Below are positions 24,755-33,043 of a stretch of DNA of 64,000 nt, piece after piece. The notes under the pieces are model-generated. The model saw only the letters and a list, made by a program, of their open reading frames with translations. It ran no database searches and was not told where the DNA came from. The translations under genes were made by a program, and so were the position numbers. The stretch is from Salinilacustrithrix sp034522155 (lineage in GTDB: Bacteria; Actinomycetota; Acidimicrobiia; Acidimicrobiales; Salinilacustritrichaceae): NCBI GenBank assembly GCA_034522155.1, contig JAXHLP010000006.1, positions 186,001 to 250,000 of the forward strand, read 5' to 3'. The first letter of the stretch is position 1. Every line of letters begins with the position of its first letter.

Positions 24755-25606
24755 ATGAGTTGGGAACACCGCGTCGCTGCGTTCAACACCGCGACCGAGT
24801 CGGCGAACCGGATGCACAACGACGCCGTCGCCGCGACCTACGGCTACAAGGGTGGCTTGGTTCCCGGCGTGGACGTGTGGGCCTACATGACCCGACCGTG
24901 TACCGACCGGTGGGGGCTCGACTTCCTCGAGCGAGGGATCATGGACGCGACCTTCATCGCCCCCGTGTACGACGGCGAGCAGCTCACGGTCCGGCTGGAG
25001 GATGACGGGACTCTCCAGGTGATGGGCCCCGACGACGAGGTCCGGGTCACCGGCTCGGCCCAGTTGGTCGACGGTCCCGAGGACCTGCCGCCGCCAGGGA
25101 AGCTGCCGACGGTCGAGGTGCCGTACGACCCGCCGCCGGCGTCGGCCGAGGCCCTGGCCCCCGGCACCGTGCTCGGCAAGCTGCGCTACAAGCACTACAC
25201 CGATCCCGCCGCCGAGTACCTCGACGCCATCCGGGAGACGAGCCCGCTGTACCAGGCGGGTCGCATCGGCCATCCCGGCGTCCTGGCTCGTCAGGCCAAC
25301 TACGTGCTGGCGAGCTCGGTGAAGCTCGGCCCGTGGATCCACGTGAGCACGAAGTCCTGGCATCGCGGCGTGGTCAACGCGGGCGACATGGTCGAGACGC
25401 GGGGTGTGGTCGTCGACGAGTTCGAGAAGAACGGCCACCGGTACGTGGACCTCGACGTCGAAATCGCGGCGAACGAGGCCCCGGTGTGGAGCGCTCGTCA
25501 CCGCGCCATCTGGCAGCCCCGTCCCGCCGAGGTCATGTCCTCATCCGGCGGAGGAGCCCTTCCTGCACGACCGAGACCACCAGGTTCCCCGATCGATCCC
25601 ACATGA
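24755..25606 (+). CDS. MaoC-like hot-dog protein, putative acyl-CoA/acyl thioester enzyme
   Basis: The 283-aa protein has a MaoC/hydratase-2-like signature near the N-terminus (NRMHNDAVAATYGYKGGLVPGVDVWAYM, with the His-Asn-Asp start and Gly-Pro turn) and a second half that looks like another hot-dog unit (YLDAIRETSPLYQAGRIGHPGVLARQANYVL). Double-hot-dog proteins of this type hydrate or dehydrate acyl-CoAs, or act on related thioesters. Direct family membership is moderately sure, the substrate unknown. The last about 25 codons overlap the convergent tesB gene by 74 bp and are Pro/Ser-rich, so the C-terminus is probably unstructured. Confidence 0.75.
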   Translation: MSWEHRVAAFNTATESANRMHNDAVAATYGYKGGLVPGVDVWAYMTRPCTDRWGLDFLERGIMDATFIAPVYDGEQLTVRLEDDGTLQVMGPDDEVRVTGSAQLVDGPEDLPPPGKLPTVEVPYDPPPASAEALAPGTVLGKLRYKHYTDPAAEYLDAIRETSPLYQAGRIGHPGVLARQANYVLASSVKLGPWIHVSTKSWHRGVVNAGDMVETRGVVVDEFEKNGHRYVDLDVEIAANEAPVWSARHRAIWQPRPAEVMSSSGGGALPARPRPPGSPIDPT

Positions 25607-26399
25607 GCCCACGCGCCAGGCCGCGGCCACCGTTCGCGCTCGGCGTGTCCTGGTCGTAGAGGATCCATTCGTCGGCGCGGAAGGGGCGGTGGAACCACAT
25701 GGCGTGATCGAGGCTGGCCATGAACACGTTCGGGTCGTGCCACGTGCCGTGGGGGAGCAGCGCCGTGTCGAGCAGCGACATGTCCGACGCATAGGTGATC
25801 AGGCAGGCGTGCAGGACCTGATCGTCGGGGAGCGTGCCGGCGGCGCGCAACCACACCCGCTGGTGGGGCGGCAGCTCCGAGCGACGGTCCTCGGGCTCCC
25901 AGTCGAGGTAGCGCAGGTCGATGGCGCGTGGTCGGTCGTACCAGTCGCCCATCTGGTCCTTGATGTGGGCGTACCGCTCCTTGAAGTCGGGAAGCGACTC
26001 GGGGTCGGGCGCGTCGTGCACCGGTGAGTCGAACTGGTGCACGTAGCCCTCCTCGGGCACGTGGAAGCTTGCCGACATGTGGAAGATGGCCCGGCCGTGC
26101 TGGATGGCCACGACGCGGCGGGTGGTGAACGACTTCCCGTCGCGGATCCGGTCGACCTCGTAGAGGATCGGCGTCGTCGGGTCGCCGCCGCGCAGGAAGT
26201 AGGCGTGGAGCGAGTGGACACCCACGGAGTCGTCGACGGTTCGTGCCGCGGCCACCAGCGACTGGCCGGCGACTTGGCCGCCGAAGACCCGTTGGCGATC
26301 CTCGTCGGGCGACTGGCCGCGGAAGATGTTGACCTCGATCTGCTCGATGTCGAGGAGGCGGACGACGCCGTCGAGGGCACGCTGGTCGGGGGCGGTCAT
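25533..26399 (-). CDS. tesB: Acyl-CoA thioesterase II (TesB family)
   Basis: The 288-aa product is a full double-hot-dog TesB. N-terminal hot-dog marks are RQRVFGGQVAGQSLVAA and VHSLHAYFLRGGDP. C-terminal marks are MASLDHAMWFHRPFRADEWILYDQDTPSANGGRGLARG with the catalytic Asp, and VVQEGLLR with the catalytic Gln. It hydrolyses medium- and long-chain acyl-CoA in the cytosol. The start at 26399 (MTAPDQRAL) is chosen over 26417 because CAAGAT lies 6 nt upstream. The 3' end overlaps the convergent hot-dog gene by 74 bp. It is divergent from the methyltransferase at 26441. Confidence 0.94.
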   Translation of the reverse strand: MTAPDQRALDGVVRLLDIEQIEVNIFRGQSPDEDRQRVFGGQVAGQSLVAAARTVDDSVGVHSLHAYFLRGGDPTTPILYEVDRIRDGKSFTTRRVVAIQHGRAIFHMSASFHVPEEGYVHQFDSPVHDAPDPESLPDFKERYAHIKDQMGDWYDRPRAIDLRYLDWEPEDRRSELPPHQRVWLRAAGTLPDDQVLHACLITYASDMSLLDTALLPHGTWHDPNVFMASLDHAMWFHRPFRADEWILYDQDTPSANGGRGLARGLMWDRSGNLVVSVVQEGLLRRMRT

Positions 26400-26428
26400 G
26401 ACGCCATCTTGGTACACGGTCGCTCTCG

Positions 26429-26434
26429 TAGGGT
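26429..26434 (+). promoter_or_regulatory. -10 box of the methyltransferase gene at 26441
   Basis: TAGGGT lies 6 nt before the GTG start. Confidence 0.45.
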
Positions 26435-26440
26435 GCGGCC

Positions 26441-27067
26441 GTGCCCACCATGGATCCCGACACCCTGAAGGCCGCCGAGGCCGCTCGCGGGTTCATGCCA
26501 CCCGACGAGGGACGGGCGTTGTTCGAGGCCGCAGCGGCGGTCGAGGCCGCCGGGCCGTTCCTCGAGGTCGGCAGCTACTGCGGCAAGTCGAGCATCTACC
26601 TGGGCGAGGCCGCCCGCCAGCGGGAGACGGTCCTGTTCGCGCTCGACCACCATCGCGGCTCGGAGGAGAACCAGCCGGGATGGGAGTTTCACGAGCCCGA
26701 CCTGGTCGACCGCGACGTCGGCCGCATCGACACCCTGCCCAGGTTCCGGCGGGCCGTGCACGATGCCGGCCTCGAGCCCCACGTGGTTGCGCTCGTCGGC
26801 GACTCGCCCACGGTCGGGCGGTACTGGACCACGTCGCTCGCGTTCCTGTTCATCGACGGCGGCCACGGTCGCGAGCCCGCCCACGCCGACTTCGACCGCT
26901 GGGTCCCCCACGTCACCGCCGGTGGCACGTTGGCGATCCACGACGTGTTCCCCGATCCCGCCGACGGCGGCCAGCCGCCCTACGAGCTCTACCTCCGTGC
27001 CCTCGCCGGCGACTTCGAGCCCGTGTCGGTCACCGGCTCCCTCCGGGTCCTGCGCCGCCGCTGCTAG
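26441..27067 (+). CDS. Class I SAM-dependent methyltransferase (Methyltransf_24 type)
   Basis: The 208-aa product has GPFLEVGSYCGKSSIYLGEAA (motif I, about residues 38-58), an acidic LFALDHHRGSEENQPGW, and LAFLFIDGGHGREPAHADFDRWVPHVTAGGTLAIHDVF. That last pattern is typical of the Methyltransf_24 family that modifies sugars or other small molecules. The substrate is unknown. GTG 26441 follows a -10 box; ATG 26450 is an alternative. Its stop overlaps by 4 bp the stop of the convergent toroid-protein gene, so it faces the glycosyltransferase operon and may belong to the same process. Confidence 0.82.
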   Translation: MPTMDPDTLKAAEAARGFMPPDEGRALFEAAAAVEAAGPFLEVGSYCGKSSIYLGEAARQRETVLFALDHHRGSEENQPGWEFHEPDLVDRDVGRIDTLPRFRRAVHDAGLEPHVVALVGDSPTVGRYWTTSLAFLFIDGGHGREPAHADFDRWVPHVTAGGTLAIHDVFPDPADGGQPPYELYLRALAGDFEPVSVTGSLRVLRRRC

Positions 27068-28125
27068 TCGCCCACGGGTGGGAGGACGGCGTCGTGGTCG
27101 GCGAACAGCGCCGACGCCGGTGACGCCCCGGCGAGCGCCTCGACGCAGAGCAGCACTGCCGCGGCCGAGTACGTGGAGGTCTCCTCGGCCGGGAAGTGCA
27201 CCTCCTGGGGATACACGATGCCGGTCCAGTACCGGCCGTCGTCGAGGCGCTGGGTCTGGGCGTGGGCGAACAGCTCGCGGGCCCGGTCCTCCATGCCCAC
27301 CGACAGGTAGGCCATGGCGCACTCGCAGGTCTCGGCGGTGGTGATCCACGGGCGATCGGACACGCACCGGACGCCCTTGTCGTCGGCGGCGAAGGTCTCG
27401 TAACGCGCTTCGAGATGGTTCCGGCCGGTCTCACCGGCGAGCACACCCGCCAGCACCGGGTAGTACCAGTCCATGGCCCAGCGGTGCTTGGGTGCGAAGG
27501 CGTCGGGCATCGTCGCCACGACGCGGGAGAGCGCCGTGCTCGACTGCTCCCAGTCGGGACGGTCGTGGCCGACCTCGCGTGCCAGCGCGATCGCGCACCG
27601 GAGCGAGTGCGAGATGCTCGACGAGCCGGTGAGGAGGGCGAAGGTCCAGGGGTCGCCGTCGGGGTGGCGGGCCCACAGGATCTCGCCGCGGGGTGTCTGC
27701 AGGTCGAGCACGAAGTCGATGGCCCCCTCGACCATGGGCCACACCGTCTCGAGGAAGCCCGAGTCCTTGTGACGCAGGTAGTGGTGGTACGCGCCGGTGG
27801 CCACGTAAGCGCACACGTTGGCGTCGAGCTTGTCCTCCTCGACCTCCAGCGAGCCGTCGTCGCCGACGATGTAGTACTGGTGCCAGGCGCCGTCCGGTCG
27901 CTGCAGTCCGAGGAGCCAGTCGTAGGCCCGCTCGGCCTCGCGTCGGTGGCCGCCGATGTCGAGCGCCATGGCCGCCTCGACGTGGTTCCAGGCGTCGCTG
28001 TGCCCGCCCGGGAACCACGGGATCATGCCCGACGGCAGCTGCCAGTCGGCGATGGCCTCGGCCGTGGCCACGACCTCGTCGGCGCGGATCAGGCCGTCGA
28101 CCTCGGGGATCCTCTCGGGGCTCAC
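27064..28125 (-). CDS. Alpha/alpha-toroid protein annotated in relatives as prenyltransferase-like
   Basis: The 353-aa protein shows repeated helical units: EAIADWQLPSGMIPWFPGGHSDAWNHVEAAMALDIGG, AYDWLLGLQRPDGAWHQYY, and later DDGRYWTGIVYPQEVHFPAEETSTYSAAAVLLCVEAL. The Q-x-x-D/G-x-W pattern is that of (alpha/alpha)6 barrels such as prenyltransferases, squalene cyclases and some glycosidases. No prenyltransferase metal motif is clear, so glycoside hydrolase-like or binding function is equally possible. GTG at 28125 overlaps the preceding methyltransferase stop (GTGA), so the two are translationally coupled. Last gene of the operon that starts at 34402. Confidence 0.75.
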   Translation of the reverse strand: MSPERIPEVDGLIRADEVVATAEAIADWQLPSGMIPWFPGGHSDAWNHVEAAMALDIGGHRREAERAYDWLLGLQRPDGAWHQYYIVGDDGSLEVEEDKLDANVCAYVATGAYHHYLRHKDSGFLETVWPMVEGAIDFVLDLQTPRGEILWARHPDGDPWTFALLTGSSSISHSLRCAIALAREVGHDRPDWEQSSTALSRVVATMPDAFAPKHRWAMDWYYPVLAGVLAGETGRNHLEARYETFAADDKGVRCVSDRPWITTAETCECAMAYLSVGMEDRARELFAHAQTQRLDDGRYWTGIVYPQEVHFPAEETSTYSAAAVLLCVEALAGASPASALFADHDAVLPPVGD

Positions 28126-28889
28126 GCGGAGACCTCCTGTACCGCACCCGAGGCCGCCGTCGTCGCGACCGCCGGTCGCCGGGCGTAGACGATCAGGCTC
28201 TTGCCGATCACCGGGTTGAGCAGCGCCTCGGTGAGGCGGGTGGCCAGCGGCCGATCGGTGAGGTCCCAGACCAGGAGCTTGTGGTAGGCGCGCACCAGCG
28301 GGTGGTCGTCGGAGTCCTGCGGGTCGATGGCACACCGCAGCCACCAGTACGGGGAGTGCAGGGCGTGGGCGTGGTGGGCATCGCCGGGTTCGAGGCCCGC
28401 GGCCCGCAGCTTCCTTCGCAGCTCGGATTCGGTGTAGATCCGCACGTGGCCACCCTCGACGTGGGGGGCGTGGTACTCGTCCGACAGTCGCCAGCACAGC
28501 TGCTCGGCCAGCCAGGCCGGCACGGTCACGGCAATGGATCCGCCGGGCTTGAGAACCCGGCGCAGTTCGGCGATGGCGGCCTCGTCGTCGGGGATGTGCT
28601 CGAGCACTTCGGCGGCGATGATGTGGTCGAAGGTGGCGTCGGGGAACGGCAGTCGCACCGCATCGCCCCGACAGGCGGCGGCATCCTCGGCGCGGGAGAC
28701 CTCGCCTGCCACGGCCATGGCCCCGCAGAGCGTGGCCACCTCGCGGAGCTCCTCGAGGTCGTAGTCGAACGCCACGACCCGGGCGCCGTTGCGCAACGAC
28801 TGGAAGACGTGGCGGCCGGCCCCGCAGCCGAGGTCGAGCACCAGCTCGCCGGCCTCGAGGCCCAGACGTCGGTAGTCGACGGTCAGCAT
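28122..28889 (-). CDS. Class I SAM-dependent methyltransferase, glycosyltransferase cluster
   Basis: The 255-aa product has motif I ELVLDLGCGAGRHVFQ (about residues 15-30), VVAFDYDLEEL, and a post-motif ATFDHIIAAEVLEHIPDDEAAIAELRRVLKPGGSIAVTVP. The second half has an unusual His-rich HVEGGHVRIYTESEL and an AYHKLLVWDLTDRP segment. Together with the GT4 gene before it, it resembles the Rv0225/Rv0224c pair of mycobacteria, whose function is not established. It overlaps the glycosyltransferase stop by 1 nt (TGATG) and the toroid start by 4 nt. Methylation of the glycan or lipid handled by its neighbours is inferred. Confidence 0.85.
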   Translation of the reverse strand: MLTVDYRRLGLEAGELVLDLGCGAGRHVFQSLRNGARVVAFDYDLEELREVATLCGAMAVAGEVSRAEDAAACRGDAVRLPFPDATFDHIIAAEVLEHIPDDEAAIAELRRVLKPGGSIAVTVPAWLAEQLCWRLSDEYHAPHVEGGHVRIYTESELRRKLRAAGLEPGDAHHAHALHSPYWWLRCAIDPQDSDDHPLVRAYHKLLVWDLTDRPLATRLTEALLNPVIGKSLIVYARRPAVATTAASGAVQEVSA

Positions 28890-30160
28890 CAGCGGGCCGC
28901 GGCGTCGGTCTGGCCGAGCCGGATGCGGTACTGCTCGACGGTCCGCTCCGCCGTGTGCCGCCAGCTCCAGTTCTTCTGGACGCGGGCGCGTCCGGCGAGC
29001 CCGATCTGCTCGGTCCGCTCATGATCGGCCAGAGCGCCCTTGATGCGGGCAGCCAGGGCCTCGCTGTTGCCCGGCTCGACCAGCATCGCGGTCTCGTCGT
29101 CGGCGCCGACGACCTCGGGGATGGCGCCGCCCGTGGTCGCAACCAGCGGGCAGCCGCACGCCATGGCCTCGATCGCGGGCAACGAGAAGCCCTCGTAGAG
29201 CGACGGCACCACGGCCAGCTCGGCCTCGGAGTACAGCTCGATGATCCGCCGCTCGGGGACACCGGTGACGAACTCCACGTGGTCGCGCAACCCGAGATCG
29301 TTGATGGTCTGGCTCGAGGGCCCGCCCGGCTTCTCGCGGCCGATCACGACGAGGTGGAGGTCGTCGCGCTCGACCCGCAGCTTGGCCAGGGCCTCGAGCA
29401 GGTAGCGCAGGCCCTTCATCGTGACGTCGGCGCTGGCCGTGGTGACGAGGCGGCCCGTGATCCGGTCGACCTCGGGCAGCGGCCGGAACACGTCGGGGTC
29501 GACGCCCACCGGCACGATCGCCATGTTGGCCGGATCGACCCGGTGGTCGGCGACGATGTCCTTGAACGAGTTCTCCGACACCGTCACGACCCGCTGCAGG
29601 CGGCTGGCCACCCGGGTCTGCATCGTGGTGAACCCGTACCACCGGCCGATGCTCATCCGCTTCCACCGGTTGGGGGCGGCGCTCATCTCGAGGCGCCGGT
29701 CGACCGTGATGGGGTGGTGGATGGTCGCCACCACCGGCAGCCCCATCGCCTCGACGGCCAGCAGCCCGTAGCCCAGCGTCTGGTTGTCGTGGACGACGTC
29801 GAAGTCGTCGCGCCGGTGGCGGAGGTGGTCCCAGGCCCGCATGGAGAAGGCCAGCGGCTCGGGGAACTGACCGGCGGAGAAGGTGCTGACCTCGACCCAG
29901 TCCTTCCAGTTCTTCAGCTCCCAGACGCCCGGCATCCGCGCCGGGTAGTGGTCGTTGTAGATGTCGAGGCTCGGGAGCTCGACCAGGGGGACGTCGTCGG
30001 GAAGCTCGGGGTAGGGCTGGCCGCCCAACACCTCGACCGAGTGGCCGAGATCGGTGAGTGCCTTGGCGAGCTGGCGCACGTAGACGCCCTGCCCGCCCAC
30101 GTGGGGTTTGCCCCGGTACGCCAGCAGGGCGATGCGAAGTGGACGATCGAGGTCGGGCAT
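28889..30160 (-). CDS. Glycosyltransferase family 4 protein
   Basis: The 423-aa enzyme has a GT-B fold. The N-terminal acceptor domain opens RIALLAYRGKPHVGGQGVYV with the GG loop; VVATIHHPITVDRRLE and VVTVSENSFKDIV lead into the linker. The donor domain has PVGVDPDVFRPLP and the EX7E motif in YEGFSLPAIEAMACGCPLVATTGG. GT4 enzymes are retaining transferases using UDP- or GDP-sugars. The acceptor is unknown. ATG at 30160 is used; a TTG lies three codons earlier. It follows lnt by 34 nt and overlaps the methyltransferase downstream. Confidence 0.92.
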   Translation of the reverse strand: MPDLDRPLRIALLAYRGKPHVGGQGVYVRQLAKALTDLGHSVEVLGGQPYPELPDDVPLVELPSLDIYNDHYPARMPGVWELKNWKDWVEVSTFSAGQFPEPLAFSMRAWDHLRHRRDDFDVVHDNQTLGYGLLAVEAMGLPVVATIHHPITVDRRLEMSAAPNRWKRMSIGRWYGFTTMQTRVASRLQRVVTVSENSFKDIVADHRVDPANMAIVPVGVDPDVFRPLPEVDRITGRLVTTASADVTMKGLRYLLEALAKLRVERDDLHLVVIGREKPGGPSSQTINDLGLRDHVEFVTGVPERRIIELYSEAELAVVPSLYEGFSLPAIEAMACGCPLVATTGGAIPEVVGADDETAMLVEPGNSEALAARIKGALADHERTEQIGLAGRARVQKNWSWRHTAERTVEQYRIRLGQTDAAAR

Positions 30161-30194
30161 GGCGGACAATGCTCCCCCGTCATTGACTGGGCGG

Positions 30195-31667
30195 TCAAGC
30201 CGATCGCGACTCGCGTCTGAGCTCGATCGCCCACCCGATCAGCAGACAGGCGGCCGCGAAGCCGAGGGCCAGCGCGTCGCCCACCCGCGTGTAGAGGGTC
30301 CGACCCGTTCGCAGCTCGACGGTGTCGTAGAGGATCTCCCGCTCCGACACGGCGGTCCGTTGGAGCACGTCGCCGTCGGGCGAGACCACGGCGCTGAAGC
30401 CGGTCGGTGCGATCTGGGTGACCCACCGGCCGTTCTCGATGGCCCGCATGCGGGAGTTGGCGACCTGCTGGGTCTGGACCTGGGTGCCGCGGAACGATGC
30501 TCCGTTGGTCGGGTTGACGATGACCCGCCCCCCGTTGTTCACCGCCTCACGGGCCCGGCCACCGAAGAAGATCTCCCAGGAGATCGACACGCCCAGCCGT
30601 CCGACCGGGGTGTCGAGCACGGCGGGTTTGGTGCCGACGCCGGCGTCACGGTTCGGCAGCGCATCGCCGGCCACCGACTCGAGGAGGCTCCGGAACGGAA
30701 CCCACTCGCCGAAGGGCACCCGCGCGACCTTCTCGTACCGGTCGAGCTCGTCGCCATCCGGCCCGTACGCCACGGCCCAGTTGGTGAACTCGTCGGCGTC
30801 TTCGTCCTCGATGACGCCGACGATGAAGGTCGCGTCGTTCTGGCGGGCGAGGTCCCGGAGCTGGCTCTCCTCGTCGCTGCCGGTGAGCGTGACCACGTCG
30901 ACCACGTCCTCGGGCCACAGCAGCAGGTCGATCTCGGCGTCGGGATCGATCTTCTGCGAGGCAGCCAGGTGGCGCTCCAGGACGATGCCCGCTTCGGTCT
31001 CCGAGGCGCGCGTGCCCTGCGGACCACCACCCTGCACCAGGGCGACATCGACGAACTCGCCCGTGGGCTCACCGTCGGGTGCCGCGACGGCCACCAGCAG
31101 CACCAGGATCGCGAACGCACCGAGCGCGCTGGCCATCACGAGATGGCGTCTCCATGCCGCGGCCAGGGCGCTGCCCACGGTCACCGTCATCCCCACGACG
31201 AACAGCGCGCCACCGAGACGCAGCATCGGCGCCAGTGGGCCGGCGACCTGGCCGGTGGCGAGGTTGGACAGCGGTACGCCCCCGAAAGGCCAGCGCCAGC
31301 GGACCCACTCGGCGAGGATGACGCCGCCGGCGTACGCGACGTAGCGGCCCACGCCCCGGGGTGCGAGCAGGGTGCCGGTCGCCAGGAAACCCGCGTAGGC
31401 GATGCAGGCGATCAGGTAGCCGGGCGCGGTCAGGTCCTGCATCCACAGCAGGCTCGGTAGGAGGAGCGAGACCCACAGGATCCAGGCCCGGCCGAGCCGC
31501 ACGATCCCGGTCGTGCCGACGAGCACCTGGTCGAGGAGCACGATGCCGACGAACGCGAACGGCCAGAAGCCCCACGGCGGTGTCGCCGCGGCGAGACAGA
31601 GCCCACCGAGGACGGCGAGCAGCGGTGGGGGCAGGCGGCGAGCGAGCAGGACGGGCTCCACGGTCAC
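30195..31667 (-). CDS. lnt: Apolipoprotein N-acyltransferase (Lnt) with Cys-to-Ser change
   Basis: The 490-aa protein has the Lnt layout: about six N-terminal membrane helices, a periplasmic-side nitrilase-fold domain (about residues 208-460), and a C-terminal helix. Of the Glu-Lys-Cys triad, Glu (LLLWPEDVVD, about 250) and Lys (DRYEKVARVPFGEWVPF, about 312) are visible, but the ICYE motif reads ISWE, with Ser363 (codon TCC, 30579-30581) where E. coli has Cys387. The Glu two residues later is kept. It would N-acylate lipoproteins after signal peptidase II, if active. GTG 31667 overlaps the hemY stop (GTGA). The transglycosylase at 23687 is a possible substrate. Confidence 0.88.
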   Translation of the reverse strand: MTVEPVLLARRLPPPLLAVLGGLCLAAATPPWGFWPFAFVGIVLLDQVLVGTTGIVRLGRAWILWVSLLLPSLLWMQDLTAPGYLIACIAYAGFLATGTLLAPRGVGRYVAYAGGVILAEWVRWRWPFGGVPLSNLATGQVAGPLAPMLRLGGALFVVGMTVTVGSALAAAWRRHLVMASALGAFAILVLLVAVAAPDGEPTGEFVDVALVQGGGPQGTRASETEAGIVLERHLAASQKIDPDAEIDLLLWPEDVVDVVTLTGSDEESQLRDLARQNDATFIVGVIEDEDADEFTNWAVAYGPDGDELDRYEKVARVPFGEWVPFRSLLESVAGDALPNRDAGVGTKPAVLDTPVGRLGVSISWEIFFGGRAREAVNNGGRVIVNPTNGASFRGTQVQTQQVANSRMRAIENGRWVTQIAPTGFSAVVSPDGDVLQRTAVSEREILYDTVELRTGRTLYTRVGDALALGFAAACLLIGWAIELRRESRSA

Positions 31668-33043
31668 GCTTCACCGCGAAGGAGCCGGCGAGCGGCCCCC
31701 CGGCCCTGGCGGATGCACGCGGGCACACCGATGCCACCGAGCGAGGCTCCCGCGAGCGCGACGGGCCCGGCAGCAGCCGCGGCCTCGTGCGCCTCGTCGA
31801 CGAGCTCGAGGTGGCGCGGCCGGTACTGCGGGAACGACCGGCGCCACCGTCCGACCCGCGCGCCGGCCGGTCGGACGTCGATGCCCATCGTCGCCTCGAG
31901 GCCGTCGAGCGCGGCGCTGACCAGCTCGTCGTCGCTGCGGGCACACCAGTCGACCGGGTCGCCGGCGTGGCCCAGCGACACCCGGAACACGGCGTGCTCG
32001 CCGTCGTCCCAGTGCGCCCACTTCGACGAGCCCCACGAGCACGCGGTGATGTCGACGCCCGCCGTGCGGGCCACCACGAACCCACTTCCGTCGAGGGGAT
32101 GTTCGACGGCCGAGCGTTCGACGGCCAGCGTGACCATCGCCACCGACGCGAAGTCGATCGAGCGCAGCCGGCGGGCGGCATCGGGCGCCGCGGCGTCGAG
32201 GACGCGGGCCGTGACGTCGGCCGGTGTGGCCACCACCACGCCGGCGAAGCGCTCGTCGCCGAGCACCCCGGTGGCACCGTCGGTGCGCAGCGGCGGTGCC
32301 GGCGTGCCGGTCCGGATCTCGCCTCGCAGTCGGTCGACCAGCCGCTGGGGGAGCGTGGCCATCCCGCCGGTGGGCGTGGCGAACACCGGCGCGTCGCTCG
32401 TCGTCGCGTCGGCGCGAGCTTCGGCCGCGGCACGGATGAGCGAGCCGCCGACTCGGGCGCACGCCCAGATCTGGGGTGCCACTGCCGCCGCCGAGAGCTC
32501 GTCGGCCACACCGGCGTTGATCCCGCCGATCAGCGGCTCGACCAGGTGCTCGCACACCTCGTCGCCCAGCCGGGACCGCACCAGCTCCCCGATGGAGAGG
32601 TCGTGGTCGGGTGGGGGAGCCTCGGCCCGCAGATCGGCACGGGCTCGGTCGATCCCATCAGGGGACAGCAGCCCGGTGGCCGCCGCCTCGTCGAGGTCGG
32701 TGGGCAGTCCGAGCAGGTGGGCGCTGGGCAGCGACCGCAGCCCGCCCCGAGCGTAGACGTAGGCCTGCCGGCTGGCCGGATGGACCAGGTCGTCGATCCC
32801 GAGCTCGGCGCACAGCTCCAGCGCGTCGGGGACCCGGGCCAGGAAGGCATCGGCGCCATCGTCGAGGGGGAACCCGAGTCCGGGAACGGGCGACTGCTGA
32901 AGCTTGCCGCCGACCCGATCGGCCGATTCGAACACCACCACGTCAGCGCCGGCCTGCTCGAGCTCCCACGCCGCCGCCAGTCCGGCGATCCCCGCGCCGA
33001 CGACCGCGAAGCGCTGCCGCCTGCCAGCCCGACCTTCAACCAC
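31664..33043 (-). CDS. hemY: Protoporphyrinogen/coproporphyrinogen III oxidase
   Basis: The 459-aa flavoprotein begins FAVVGAGIAGLAAAWELEQAGADVVVFES, followed by DRVGGKLQQS. It has the family features IGELVRSRLGDEVCEHLVEPLIGGINAG, PTGGMATLPQRL, and a C-terminal FAD segment GPVALAGASLGGIGVPACI. In actinobacteria this enzyme usually oxidises coproporphyrinogen III to coproporphyrin III in the coproporphyrin-dependent heme pathway. GTG 33043 lies inside the hemE end (8-nt overlap) and starts the homologous region; lnt overlaps the stop. Two successive heme enzymes in one operon support the call. Confidence 0.94.
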   Translation of the reverse strand: MVEGRAGRRQRFAVVGAGIAGLAAAWELEQAGADVVVFESADRVGGKLQQSPVPGLGFPLDDGADAFLARVPDALELCAELGIDDLVHPASRQAYVYARGGLRSLPSAHLLGLPTDLDEAAATGLLSPDGIDRARADLRAEAPPPDHDLSIGELVRSRLGDEVCEHLVEPLIGGINAGVADELSAAAVAPQIWACARVGGSLIRAAAEARADATTSDAPVFATPTGGMATLPQRLVDRLRGEIRTGTPAPPLRTDGATGVLGDERFAGVVVATPADVTARVLDAAAPDAARRLRSIDFASVAMVTLAVERSAVEHPLDGSGFVVARTAGVDITACSWGSSKWAHWDDGEHAVFRVSLGHAGDPVDWCARSDDELVSAALDGLEATMGIDVRPAGARVGRWRRSFPQYRPRHLELVDEAHEAAAAAGPVALAGASLGGIGVPACIRQGRGAARRLLRGEA

